From NCBI RefSeq assembly GCF_901709675.1, contig NC_051087.1, positions 13,517,384-13,581,383 of the forward strand: a stretch of 64,000 nt of DNA, in the 5' to 3' direction. A program made the position numbers and the translations under genes. The notes below the pieces were generated by a model that was not told the origin of the DNA, made no database searches, and saw only the letters and a list, made by a program, of their open reading frames with translations. Position 1 is the stretch's first letter; every line of letters starts with the position of its first letter. The DNA comes from Syngnathus acus (Eukaryota; Chordata; Actinopteri; Syngnathiformes; Syngnathidae). Below are positions 1 to 10,945 of this stretch, piece by piece.

Positions 1-315
1 TATGGAGAAGATTATTATTCACACGTTACCTCTATCCAAACATTTGGAGAACAAGTTATGATATGGAAATTCCAAATTCAAAATGGGAACACAATTGTGA
101 CATTGCTAGTATCAAAGTAAGTTCCTGTTATAGTTAAAAGGCTAAAAGAAGGTACAGGCACATAGAGCTGACCTGGCCTGAATGGCAGAAGCTCTGGACT
201 TCATGCTTTCAGACTGCAATGCCAACTGGGCATTCTCCATTAGTAGTTTGCCAACCTAGCAAAGCAAAAAACAAATGCAAGAACAACTCCAATGCAGTGG
301 TCCATCTATCAGTTT

Positions 316-399
316 ATCCATCCATCCATCCATCCATCCATCCATCCATCCATCCATCCATCCATCCATCCATCCATCCATCCATCCATCCATCCATCC
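316..399. repeat. (TCCA)n tetranucleotide array
   Basis: About 21 uninterrupted TCCA/CATC units. The complement, GATG/GGAT, is the same unit that ends the Rex3-like LINE and SINE copies elsewhere in this window, so the array may have grown from the tail of a minus-strand insertion. The apparent small ORFs here only translate the repeat. Confidence 0.95.
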
Positions 400-1138
400 C
401 GTGAAAATGTAATATATATTACCTTCTTATTCAATGGGTTAAAATACAAAAAAGAAAAGAACATACAACAAGAGAATATGAAATAACATAACAGAGTGCG
501 ATGCTCAGAGTGCGCATGTTGAAGGAGAGCCAAAGACAGTACAACAAGGAATGTGCAAACCGTTTAAAGGATTAAATATACAGTGCACTTGTTATTTGTG
601 GGTTTCAATAAACTCAATTCCCCTGAGCCTTCGTAAGTCCCTATGAGATCAGAGGATCAAAAACGACTTAATGTCTTAGCAGATGGTTATAATGAATTAA
701 TGTGCTCCAAATATAGCCAAAATAAGCATATGCGTTTATATGAAAAGGCACAAAAAAGGAGCAAGCAGTTCAATCTACTGCACTTGCAAAAACATTACAC
801 AATCTTGATGTCACTGTGTAGAAAGTGTGAAAACATGTTGAAATGTAACAACATAGTTTGCTGAGAGCACTATTAAAATAAATCAACAGAGACATGCAAA
901 ATAACCATAAGAATCATTCATGGCCATGAAGGTAATGAGTCTATAATTCTGAATTGTTTTCATATGTGACAGCTTCACACGTGCCACTGGCTCAGTTCCA
1001 TGTGATACTGAGACATGTAATTGCATAAGTAACAGTTTGAATTACTTTGTATTAATGCATTGGGGCTGACACATTAGTAAGATGCACTTGCTACAAACTA
1101 GGGACATCATGTATCACTTTAACTGAATATACGTGTGT
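400..1138. other. AT-rich sequence with no recognisable gene
   Basis: I see no splice-flanked conserved coding segment and no clear repeat family. If the minus-strand keratin-like gene at 1.7 kb continues leftwards, this is probably its intronic DNA. The short ORFs read as random sequence. Confidence 0.5.
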
Positions 1139-1140
1139 AG

Positions 1141-1300
1141 GCGGCACGGTGACGCTCTAGTTAGCATGTCCGCCTCACAGTTCAGAGGGTGCGGGTTCGA
1201 TTGTGTGTGAAACCTGCGTGAGGTTTGCATGTTGCATGTTATCCCCGTGCACTCCAAATGGCCCATAAGTGCGAGTGCGCATGGCTGTCCATCTCTGTGT
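1141..1300 (+). repeat. Diverged tRNA-derived SINE (5' part)
   Basis: It begins GGCGGCACGGTGACGCTCTAG and carries TTAGCATGTCCGCCTCACAG followed by GGTGCGGGTTCGATTG, which looks like a tRNA B box (GGTTCGAnnC). The tail reads GTTTGCATGTTGCATGTTATCCCCGTG. The same backbone recurs at 21.6 kb (plus) and at 34.4 and 45.1 kb (minus). This copy lacks the GGATGGATGG tail. Confidence 0.7.
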
Positions 1301-1699
1301 GCCTATGTACTTGACTGTACGTACATCCATCCTGTATATATGTATATGTATGTACATCCATCCTGAATATTCATCCCCACATGTAAATTAACAGTTAAGA
1401 ATAAACAAACTGTAATTTAACAGTAGAAAACAATATTGTCATTCAAGTGGTGGAGATAGGCACTACATTACTATTTCCACAGCTTCAACGAAAATCAAAT
1501 TCTCTTTGTTTATCAACCGTCCCTACTCCCTGTAATCTACTGTTATTTTACAGAGAAATTCTTTACAGTCTAACGAAAAATTAATTGCAGTCATGATGAG
1601 ATATTTCACACCTAAAAACACCAACTGAAAAGTATCATGACTGAGGATCTCACATGATCAGACAGTTTTGGTTTAATTATTAATTGCCAGTAGTCTTAC

Positions 1700-1898
1700 C
1701 TGAGCACGGAGTTCTTTCACGGCTTCTTCCTGCTTGGACCAATCCTGAGAACTCGAAGTGTTCACCATGCTCCTTTCAGCTATCTGAGCTTCCAATTGTT
1801 GGTTGGTCTCTTGCAGCCTGTTTACATGCTCCAGGAAGCCCTTCAAACGAGTGTTCAGTGCCCACATGATCTGAGTGGAGTTCTGCAGCGAACCCATG
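1700..1898 (-). CDS. Exon of a type I keratin-like intermediate-filament gene (partial gene)
   Basis: A 199-bp exon read on the minus strand. It is preceded by a good acceptor (CACCTAATTCAG) and followed by a consensus donor (CAG/GTAAGA). Its first base completes an upstream codon or is 5' UTR. The remaining 66 codons start MGSLQNSTQIMWALNTRLKG and end VKELRAQ. LNTRLKGFLEHVNRLQETN matches the coil-1A helix-initiation motif of type I keratins ([16 protein letters not shown] in the neighbour at 10.5 kb), and QDWSKQEEAVKELRAQ matches the exon 1 end of K18. The phase-0 intron after ELRAQ is at the keratin exon 1/2 position. The Gly/Ser head normally encoded in the same exon is missing, because an acceptor lies directly upstream. 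Later rod exons would lie left of 1700 and were not found, so the gene either leaves the window or is a relic. Confidence 0.75.
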
Positions 1899-2009
1899 CT
1901 GAATTAGGTGTATGTACTAGAAGACACTTTCAATTCCAGTCAAAAGCCAGACATTATAGCTCGCACAATTTTTTTCACGTCATTTTAGAAGAAACAGCAC
2001 ACATACTTA

Positions 2010-2042
2010 CTCGGTTCCCAGCAGACGTGATAATTTCTTCAC
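2010..2042 (-). other. Candidate upstream exon of the minus-strand keratin-like gene
   Basis: On the minus strand GCTGGGAACCGA is followed by the donor GTAAGTATG. Read in the phase that joins the 1700-1898 exon, it gives KKLSRLLGTD, then MGSLQNS. The upstream boundary is unclear: the nearest AG is CTGCAAG, with a poor polypyrimidine tract. It could be a small coding exon or the end of a 5' UTR exon. A second donor-like GTGAGTATC lies near 2117 on the same strand. Confidence 0.35.
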
Positions 2043-2149
2043 TTGCAGATACAGCTAACAGTCACACACACACTTTCAGAGGCGTGAACTAAGTAAATGT
2101 TTACCAAGTGATACTCACGTGAGGTAACGTGCCCTTCTAATCATAAAGA

Positions 2150-4262
2150 GCAATAATTGTAGGCAAAAAAAGGGAACAAAAATCTCCCAGTCGGTTTTAC
2201 TTGGCCATAGGAATCCAAAGAACCTCTCCTCTCCTCACGGCTTAGCAGTGGCACATTCCTCTCCTGAGAACTGGTCAATACTTTCTTCTTCCCACTGTGT
2301 GTGAGGTCATCATCAGCTGGCCCCTGAGACGCAGCCAATGGACTGTGACCAACCTGCCTTTGGAGCTTGTGATGTGATGCAGTTTTGATGGTCAACTACA
2401 GCAGCGACCTTCTCTTGTCACAAACACACAGCAAATAAACGAGGGGAGAGCCGTGGGGGGTCAAACACAGTGATTACATCACGAGCAGCACTCTGGGGCC
2501 CTTTGTCCACTCTGATCCAGGATTACTGATCTGCTTTCAAACTCACTGCAACACAATGTTCAGGGAGACCCAATGACATGACATGAAGCATGGAACTCGG
2601 TAGTTTTGTGTTGTTTACATATAAATTAAACTCATGCACTGCACACACCTAAATACACCATTTTTTCAACCCTGCCCCAAATAGACTATTGCTCAATGAC
2701 ATTCTAATTTTAGAGAGGCATTTATGTATGTCTGACTGTTTGGGGCAAGGTTTTATTCTCTCGTTAAAATCTCTGGTGCTGCAAATTGGGATCCATGACC
2801 AAACCGCTTTAGACAAAAAGTCACGTATAATTGAAGCGTGTAAAACGAGCTTCAGGTATATTCTGGAGAAACTGGGTTTGGAGTAAATGTCGTAGTTGTT
2901 TTACCTCAGACAGTGGTAAATTTCTCCCCAATGCCCTGTGTTAGTGACAGGATAATTTAGGATTACTGATGTTTTATCAACAAAGGTTCATTCGTAGCTA
3001 GGTATAGAGTGGAACTAAGACGTTTACAGAAAACGCTTGTAAATAATGCTCAATTTGCCTGTGGTGACAGACAGGCCTGTTCAAAAACAGTAATCATTCA
3101 AAACAGGAGGCAATTGATTAAAGGAATTCATTGTGAATGTCATGTGCGCACTCACATTTCTTCCAGTTCATAGGTAAAAGGACACTCGATTGTGTAGTTC
3201 AGTAAAATAAAAGGAGCTTCGAACATATCCTCAGAATAAAAACAGGGCCCTAGATGACGACAAAACGTGACAAAGCAAGCCAGGAACAAAAAATTACAAT
3301 GCTTCCCTTCTTCCTTCAATGACGTAGTCAGGTTCATATGTGTAAAAAAGCAGTCCCCACACATAAAAATTGGGTTCTGCTAAAATATAGTGATTAAAAT
3401 TCATCAAATCACTACTAAGGTTTTCATTGGGGTTGAATTTGAGTGCTGACATCATTTTTACATACAGACCTATCACATGAGCACCCGATCAACGTTTTTT
3501 AAAAAATATTGTTTGATATAAGATAATACTTTGGTCCATATCACAGAGCACATATTTTCTATTATCGTAAGATCATATAATCATTATATAAAACAGAATT
3601 TACTTCATTATCTTGGTTTATAGTCGATCCTTATATTATGATGATATACGATACGTATACAAGAATAATGCCAAAATTGCTGTTTTATTTTGTTGTTTTA
3701 ATTCCTCACCAAAGAGAATAATAAAGAAATTAGATGGATACACAGTATCAGTAATATAAGAAATAGTATAAGTATAAGAAATCGCTAAATTACAATCAAT
3801 TCCCCTAGTCCTGGATGATCTTTTCCACCTCCTTCCAAAATATTCCCACTTTCTTGAACTCTCTCCCAGGTGTGCTTTGCTTTTTCCGCCTTCCTTTTTT
3901 TTTTAAGGGATCTCATACTATTTAATAAGGCTATGTCGATCATCACAGACATGGGTGCAAACCGAGCGCCATAGCAAACCACCAGACCAGCAACTGAATG
4001 TCACCCTCAATCCTCAGACGCTCATAAACCTTTATGTGAAACAAAGCAATACGATCATGATGTCTTTTCATTTAAATAAGCTATGATGTCTCGCAAAACA
4101 GCAAATGCTTCATGTATTGCCTGTTTTCTACTTGTTAATTTAATGGATTATTGATAACATATTATAATTTATATAATAATTGATCATTAATAATTGCATT
4201 TCACATCCCAGTATTAAATTATGCCATGAAGTGAGTTTATTTGACACTTCTTTTGTAAACTA
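2150..4262. other. Intergenic or upstream DNA, no gene recognised
   Basis: The left end (2150-2560) could be promoter or 5' UTR of the minus-strand keratin-like gene. The rest is AT-rich with short ORFs that show no domain. I see no clear transposon ends. Confidence 0.4.
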
Positions 4263-4267
4263 GCCTA

Positions 4268-4612
4268 TACTATCGTTCAAAAGTTTGGGGCCACCCAGGA
4301 AATTTTGTGCATTCTATGAAAACTAACATAATTGCACAAGGGTTTTCTCATCATCCATTAGCCTTCTAACACAATTAGCAAACACAATGGACCATTGGAG
4401 GCATGGTTGATGGAAATGGGCCTCTTTCACCTATGTAGATATTGCAGTAATAACTAGACGTTTGTAGCTAGAATCGTCATTTACCGCATTAACGGGAGTA
4501 ATCTATCAAATGTATTCCTGATTAGTTTAATGTTATCCTCGTTGAAAAAATAGCAATTTGATTTTCAAAATAAGGACATTTCTGAGTGACCTCAAACCTT
4601 CGAACGGTAGTG
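4268..4612. mobile_element. Tc1/mariner-type MITE
   Basis: A non-autonomous element of 345 bp flanked by TA on both sides. The left end reads TACTATCGTTCAAAAGTTTG and the right end, reverse-complemented, CACTACCGTTCGAAGGTTTG, continuing into GGGCCACCCA and AGGTCACTCA. These are the diverged terminal inverted repeats of a common fish Tc1-like family (ends of the type CGTTCAAAAGTTTGGGGTCAC). The interior has no coding capacity. Confidence 0.85.
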
Positions 4613-4644
4613 TACATTATTGTCATGAACATGTCTGCCAATAG

Positions 4645-4914
4645 GTGGTGGCTCGGGCATCTCATCAGGATGCCTCCTGGACGCCTCCCTGGGGAGGTGT
4701 TCCGGGCACGTCCCATCGGTAGGAGACCCCGTGGACAACCCAGGACGCGCTGGAGAGACTATGTCTCTCAGCCAGCCTGGGAACGTCTTGGGATCCCCCG
4801 GGATGGGCTGGATGAAGTGGCTGGGTAGAGGGAAGTCTGGGAGTCCCTCCTAAAGCTGCTGCCCCCGCGACCCGACCCCGGATAAGCGGAAGAAGATGGA
4901 TGGATGATGGCTGG
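4645..4914 (+). mobile_element. 5'-truncated Rex3-like (RTE clade) LINE, 3' end
   Basis: The open frame reads WWLGHLIRMPPGRLPGEVF, GRRPRGQPRTRWRDYV and AWERLGIPRDGLDEVAG, the C-terminal end of the reverse-transcriptase ORF of fish Rex3/RTE elements. A short 3' UTR follows (GATAAGCGGAAGAAG) and then a GATGGATGGATGATGG tail. The insertion is bounded by an exact 14-bp duplication, ATGTCTGCCAATAG, at 4631-4644 and 4915-4928. It is a dead-on-arrival copy made by target-primed reverse transcription. Confidence 0.9.
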
Positions 4915-4928
4915 ATGTCTGCCAATAG

Positions 4929-6800
4929 CACATGCATGCAATAAACTGGTAATATTTAAAATATTAGCCACAGCCTACTTGTATAAGGTGCCGATTAGAC
5001 TATAAGATGCGTTTACAAATGATCTTCCTGGTTGATCTTGTGGGAAATTCGTACGGAACAACAAGCACAGAAAGTATTTTGTGGTGTAAAAATTACTTTC
5101 TCCAGCTTGGATGAAAAAACAAACAACTTTAGCTTGATCTTGTAGGTGTGAACGCCTTAAGTCTTTCTTTTCTTCATTGAAGTACTTTGACAGTTCTGTA
5201 AATTTGCTCATGAAATGTCTGGTCTCCAAAGTAAATAAGCACTCTCTCCAAAGAGGCAGGATAAGGATGACTTACAAAGATGACTTAAGTCTTCACTTAT
5301 AACAACTGCAATTGTTGGATTAATATTAGTTTTCAAAATGAAACACTATATATGTCATTACAACTTATTGTTATTCAAGATTCAAGAAATTTTATTCGCC
5401 ATGGTTGGGCGTGCCAAACAAGGAATTTGACTTCGGTACATCACAGCCTCTGTTCAACATTTAGGTGACTAACAACACTCAGGACGTGTGAAAATGGTAC
5501 AATGTTTCTAACTTGAGAAAGAAGTCCTTACAAATGCCGTTTAACTTGATTGTTAATGGAACAGTTGTCCTAGATCATTTGAAAACCTAAGTGGCTTTCT
5601 CAAGGAACTTCCACACCCTCAACAAATGGTATCTTCCTGTTGGCATCAACATGGCATTTTTGATTAAGTTGATTCAGTCATTTTTTCCCCCTCCATTCAA
5701 AGCTCTTGCTGCGTCGTTGCTGGCAGTTTTGTTATGAAAGTCTGAAGAGCATGAGTTCTATTAACATGGAATGTCACCAAGCGTGTTTCCAAGTGTCTGC
5801 CTCTACAAAGATGTAGAATGTAGATAAATATTTACTGTGGTAAATTACGTAAATGGGAACTAGGTGAAAGTCATTAGATGACTTTTAGTTGCATGCCTGT
5901 ACCAGAAGGGAAGGCTGCTGAAATGGGTACAACCTAGCAGGGAATGGAAAGAGCCCCCCATCTTAAAGCTTCAGCCGTGAAAAGTCTAATAATCCTGATT
6001 TTATCAAGCTTTATATCTTCTGACGCTTTTTCTCTTTGTGTGGGTTAATTGACGACAAATCATGTCTTTTTGAACATGTGCGACAAGACAAGGACAGGTG
6101 AGGCAAAACCCGTCTGAACAGTCATACTTAGAAATTAACTGGTGAATGAAAATTTAGACCGACCAGGAAGTTCCTTTAAATAGACAGAAACCTTTCCCCA
6201 TTTTTTTGTTGCTTGCTCGAACAAACAAACCACACCTTAGACTGGTCTGCAGAGCATACCAGTGGGAGAGATGGTAGATTTGTCATTATCAAGACTTCAT
6301 TCCTTACATTTCGTCAAACAGAAAAGAAGATGGGGAAATACTGTACCTGAAAAACCTGACGGGAGTTGTCCAATTCTTCTCACACATATGCATGAACTCT
6401 GCAGTGAGGTTCCACCTGATTGATGAAGGTATTGTACCAGTCCGCAAACACAATTACAGTAATTAGACAATAATGCTGCGTGTAATTAACTTCGGTAAGT
6501 GTTAGAAGTCTTTCCACCTCAGATTGAGAAATAAAGAAAAAGCCAGTGCAAAGAATTATGGAAAAAGTATTCCAAAATGAGAGGAATTAACATGTATAAT
6601 AATATATTATATAATATAATAATATATAATATACAGTGCTTCCAAAATGTTTGCCTTTTGTTTGTTTTATGCACGCCTATTTTAATGTTTAAAATCATCA
6701 AACAAATCAAACAAATGTAAACATCACAATTGTATTTAATGTACATACAGTTTTTGTGCATATACTATGTATATAGGTATATATATGTATACACATACAG
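4929..6800. other. Intergenic DNA, mostly unassigned
   Basis: At 5373-5460 there is a piece (TTCAAGATTCAAGAAATTTTA onward) resembling the 3' tail of fish SINE/LINE repeats in reverse. The remainder is AT-rich and shows no conserved exon. A run of AT dinucleotide-like sequence lies at 6597-6635. Confidence 0.4.

Positions 6801-6898
<98 letters not shown>
6801..6898. repeat. (TATC)n microsatellite, left half
   Basis: About 24 TATC units running directly into a TA-flanked transposon (6899-8093). The array resumes on the other side of that element, so this is the left half of a split microsatellite. Confidence 0.97.
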
Positions 6899-8093
6899 CC
6901 GTCTTTTTCCATGTATAATGCGCAAAATGTAACTAATTTATTGTCCTAAAATCTGGGGTGCGCATTATACATGGGTACAACAAATTTTGAAGAAAATCTC
7001 CCTCGAAATAAAACTTGAAATCACCTTTCTTCTTGTTTGTTGTCAATCGCGCATCGCATTCAGCCATCCTGCCCAACACACTTAGTCAGTAAAATTCATA
7101 ATTGACGACACATCGTTTGATGCGATGGTGCAATCCTTGATGGTGTTTTATTGTCAAATATTGTTTGTTTTTTAATCTCCATCGCAGACCGGATATCATA
7201 CGGAGGCCGCCATTACAGTATGCGCAGAACGGATGCGCAAGACACGTCAATCGCGCATCGCATTCAGCCATCCTGCCCAACACACTTAGTCAGTAAAATT
7301 CATAATTGACGACACATCGTTTGATGCGATGGTCCAATCCTTGATGGTGTGTTATTGTCAAATATTGTTTGTTTTTTAATCTCCATCGCAAACCGGATAT
7401 CATACGGAGGCCGCCATGACAGTACGCGCAGAACGGATGCGCAAGACACGTCAATCGCGCATCGCATTCAGCCATCCTGCCCAACCCACTTAGTCAGTAA
7501 AATTCATAATTGACGACACATCGTTTGATGCGATGGTGCAATCCTTGATGGTGTGTTATTGTCAAATATTGTTTGTTTTTTAATCTCCATCGCAAACCGG
7601 ATATCATACGGAGGCCGCCATTACAGATGCGCAGAACGGATGCGCAAGACACGTCAGCTATATAAAGAGCGAGAGTTCAGTTCTCAACCTAAATGCGTAT
7701 TACAGGTAATATTTTATTTCACAACACTTTGCCTTGTTCCTTTCCTCTCTGCTGTTCACTTCAAACACGCTCCATACGAACACAATGCTCTCGTATCAGA
7801 CGCTTGCTCGATCACCTGCTCGTTTGCTGTCACAATGTACCCTACACAAATCCGAAACATTTCTCCGCTATCGGGTTTGCTAGCGCATGCGCAGTGATAC
7901 TGACCGGCAGAATAACACCCGGTTGTTCCCAAAGATGATCTTTTTTCTGAAATAATTTTATGTTTACGGACTTAAGTAAGAGTCAAAATTTGGGTGCGTA
8001 TTATACATGGGTACAGACTTTTTCCCAGCATCGACATGCCATTTTTAGGGTGCGTATTATACATGGGGGCGTATTATACATGGAAATTTACGG
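6899..8093. mobile_element. TA-flanked CCGTn-end element, family C copy 1 (1195 bp)
   Basis: The left end is CCGTCTTTTTCCATGTATAA followed by TGCGC; the right end is the inverted counterpart GTATTATACATGGAAATTTA followed by CGG. TA lies on both sides. Subterminal copies of the ATTATACATGG motif recur near 6963, 8003, 8057 and 8073. The interior holds three tandem units of about 204 bp and then a block shared with the copy at 37.1 kb. No transposase is recognisable. Ends, TA target and iterated end motifs resemble the pogo-linked element at 27.1 kb, so mobilisation by a pogo/Tigger-type transposase is inferred. Confidence 0.8.
7043..7655. repeat. Three tandem ~204-bp units inside the transposon
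   Basis: Units start at about 7043, 7248 and 7452, each opening CAATCGCGCATCGCATTCAG and closing GCGCAAGACACGT. They differ by only a few substitutions, so the duplication is recent compared with the element ends. The ORFs seen here on the minus strand repeat with the unit and have no recognised domain. Confidence 0.95.
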
Positions 8094-8195
8094 TATCTAT
8101 CTATCTGTCTGTGTGTCTGTCTGTCTGTCTGTCTGTCTCTCTGTGTGTCTGTCTGTCTGTCTGTCTGTGTGTCTGTGTGTATGTGTGTGTGTATA
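8094..8195. repeat. (TATC)/(TGTC) microsatellite, right half
   Basis: Resumes TATCTATCTATCTGTCTG immediately after the transposon and grades into TGTC and TG repeats. With 6801-6898 it forms one array interrupted by the insertion. Confidence 0.95.
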
Positions 8196-8199
8196 GTAT

Positions 8200-10330
8200 A
8201 ATAATGTGAGTGAAACTAAATGACATGCCATTTTCATAAAGAACAATGCATACTGTGCATACTTTAGCACCATCAGTAAATATTTGTGTCATTGCTCCTT
8301 ACTTACAGTTAAGTGGTTGGAAAAAAATTACTGTCCTTGTCACGCTTTGATATATTTCCAAGTACCTGATGGTTGCATAAGCTCACAAAACAATTAAACT
8401 AGGTGTGTCACCGTCTCGCAGCCATCGGGTATTACGTAGAACAGGGTTAGGCAAACAGGTTTTCAGCCAAACAAGTCAGGACCAAGTTAGTTAAACAACT
8501 ATCAGCACACGCAGCAGGGCTCATGTTTCCACTTCACCATTTCTGTGCTGACATTTCAATATGGTGTCAAAATGAACAACGTAAAAGATATCCTTGCAAA
8601 ACAAGTGCCGGGAACCCACGTTGCAAGTTCATACAAATGTTTATGACTAGAGGTGTTTGGAGAACTGTTTGAAGTGAGATTCATTTGAAACATAACAACT
8701 TGCATTAACTCAGACTAATGGATGCCAAGGAACAATTAACTCGAAACTAATACCTGCATGGATGCCACACTCATCTGCAATGCATAATGACACATGTAAT
8801 GTATGTTTAATGAGAATAAATGTGTTTTATGGCAAGTTTCCAAGACAGAAAGTATTCTATACGCTACGAGGCTAACTGGCAGGTACAGTGATACTCTTTG
8901 TAATGTCACAGGTTTTTATTGAGTAGTGAAGTCTAGTACCTGCCAATGGGAGAACGCATCATTTGTACGAGTCACTGCGGGTGGGTGTGGGATTATTGTT
9001 GTTTGCGGTAAAAGTGAAATGCAATTTAAAAAGGAAACAAAGAGAACTTAATTTACTGGTCACAGAGAAAGGGCGAGAGAAAGTAACTAATTCCACCAGT
9101 TTATCCAGCTGAGGAACAATCATGGGCGTCATCCATCAGATAACCTCCTGTTATCCACAGGCAGTTGGGACACGACAGCACAGCCCAAACAAGTATCGTT
9201 GTTGCTGTCATCAACTGTAAACTGATTTGGCACAAAGAATTTCCTTCATAAAATAGTTCAGACAGAAAATATTTTACGAAACAAATTCAACATACATAAC
9301 TAAATTATTTCTTTTTCAGATTGTGGTCGGTCTACATCAATTTGTTCATTGATTAGGTTGATGATTTAGCCTATTGTATTTTTTTTTCTTTGCATGGACA
9401 GAAATTTGTTAAGTAATTTGAATTTACATCATGAAGGTGTAAGTATTCTGCAGCTTCTCTTCATTTGTATAAATTAAAGTGTCTTTTTTCTTTTGAAAGT
9501 TATAGAACTAATGGAAAATAATAAAGATATATAAAATTAGCAACATATGATTGAGAGGCATTTCAATATTCATTTTTCAAGGGTGCAATTATTCTGAAAT
9601 GTCGACCGATGCAATAAATATCTTCTGAGAAAATCATGAACAATGCATGTTCACTTTAAAAACAGCCATCATAAAGTATGAACGAGCCTCTCATGTGAAC
9701 CACAGATACGCGACTTGCTAGGCGAGGCGTGGAATGTTGATTTCTTTTCTTTTTGTTTTTTTTCTTTTGAATGCAATTTACATAAAATCTTCATGTCCTT
9801 GTGATCTACCTCAGCTGTTTGCTTATTTCATTATGACAAAAACAGAAAATTAAATTAACTTATTTTGAATATTCCGCTACACTAAGAAACTGTACTTTAT
9901 TCTGTTATATTCTATAATTGTCAGCAATACATTACAGAAATGTCGACACTGTAAAAAATACTTGAAATTTACTTTAAAGGTCACCCTTTCTTTTATAAAT
10001 AAATTAGAAACATTTGCTCAATAACCCTCCTTGTAAAATTTACTTTGAATTTCTGACTGGAAAAAAACTTCACTAGATTTTTTCAAGTAAATTTCACACC
10101 CCGTTTTTGAAACATCACATGCATGACACCTATTCATATTTAATGAAACGATTAGTTCTTTATGATCAATAGAAATTGAATGGATTTCATTTAGAATTTG
10201 AGAGCCACCATTAAGAAATCATATCAGGGTTAAAATTCCATTCCACGGTTTTAGCTCACACAGGGAGTGAGACAGGTTTAATTAAATGTTTGTGGGTGTC
10301 TCACACGCCTAAACCCGCACTCGGTGATCT
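8200..10330. other. AT-rich intergenic DNA upstream of the keratin gene
   Basis: No coding exon is recognised. Around 9957-10110 TACTTGAAATTTACTT and, further on, AAGTAAATTTCA form a weak inverted repeat that may be an old MITE. The last 250 bp before the TATA box would be expected to hold epithelial regulatory sites, but I cannot assign them with confidence. Confidence 0.4.
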
Positions 10331-10454
10331 GTGCCAGCCAGGACAGCTGCACTACCTCTGACACACCCATCAGGTCATGAAGTCATACCACACGTTGGCG
10401 TGGAGCACTGTCTCGGTCTCAACCCACCTGACGGACCGCCCCCCCACGGCGCGC

Positions 10455-10461
10455 TATATAA
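10455..10461 (+). promoter_or_regulatory. TATA box of the keratin gene
   Basis: TATATAA lies 101 bp upstream of the start codon in an otherwise GC-rich stretch. That places the expected transcription start near 10485-10490 and gives a 5' UTR of about 75 bp. Simple keratin genes usually have TATA promoters. Confidence 0.8.
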
Positions 10462-10561
10462 TCCATCCTCGAGCCCGGCAGTAGACCGTCTCCTCCTCGC
10501 CTGTCTTTGGCTTTGTCAAATTTCCGAGAAGAGTGCATCCCGAGCCCATAAATTAGTCAAC

Positions 10562-10945
10562 ATGTCATCAATCCGTGCGGGACTATCGTCATTGTCCCTC
10601 TCCTCTATGCCCGTGTCCGGCGCCCGGCGGGCTGCCAGCCTGTACTCTGGTACCAGTGGTAGAAGTATGAAGATGTCCTACGGCACTGGGCTCGGTTCTG
10701 GCATGGACATGAGCTACTCTTTTAGCGGAATCATGGATGGCAACAACTTCGATGTCGGCGGCAGCGAGAAGGCGACCATGCAGAATCTCAACGACCGCCT
10801 GGCCACTTATCTGGACAAGGTGCGATCTCTCGAGAGCGCCAACGCTCAATTGGAGCGTCAAATCCGCGAGTGGTACGACAGGCAGACTCCAACTTTGAGA
10901 GATTACTCCAAGTACGAGGCAATCATCGTTGACCTGCGCAGAAAG
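10562..10945 (+). CDS. K18-like keratin exon 1
   Basis: 384 nt, residues 1-128: head [20 protein letters not shown] onward, then coil 1A, linker L1 and the start of coil 1B up to IIVDLRRK. The donor is AAAG/GTGAGT, phase 0. The reading frame stays open upstream to 10331, but the TATA position makes 10562 the real start. Confidence 0.95.

Noticed and set aside
643-864. 73-aa ORF MRSEDQKRLNVLADGYNELM
   Set aside because: No recognised domain, no splice or promoter context, and composition like the surrounding AT-rich DNA.
6330-6460. Minus-strand stretch reading DWYNTFINQVEPHCRVHAYV, faintly like a keratin coil 2 exon
   Set aside because: It has an in-frame stop, no convincing acceptor, and lies upstream of the minus-strand keratin exon that encodes coil 1A, so the order is wrong.
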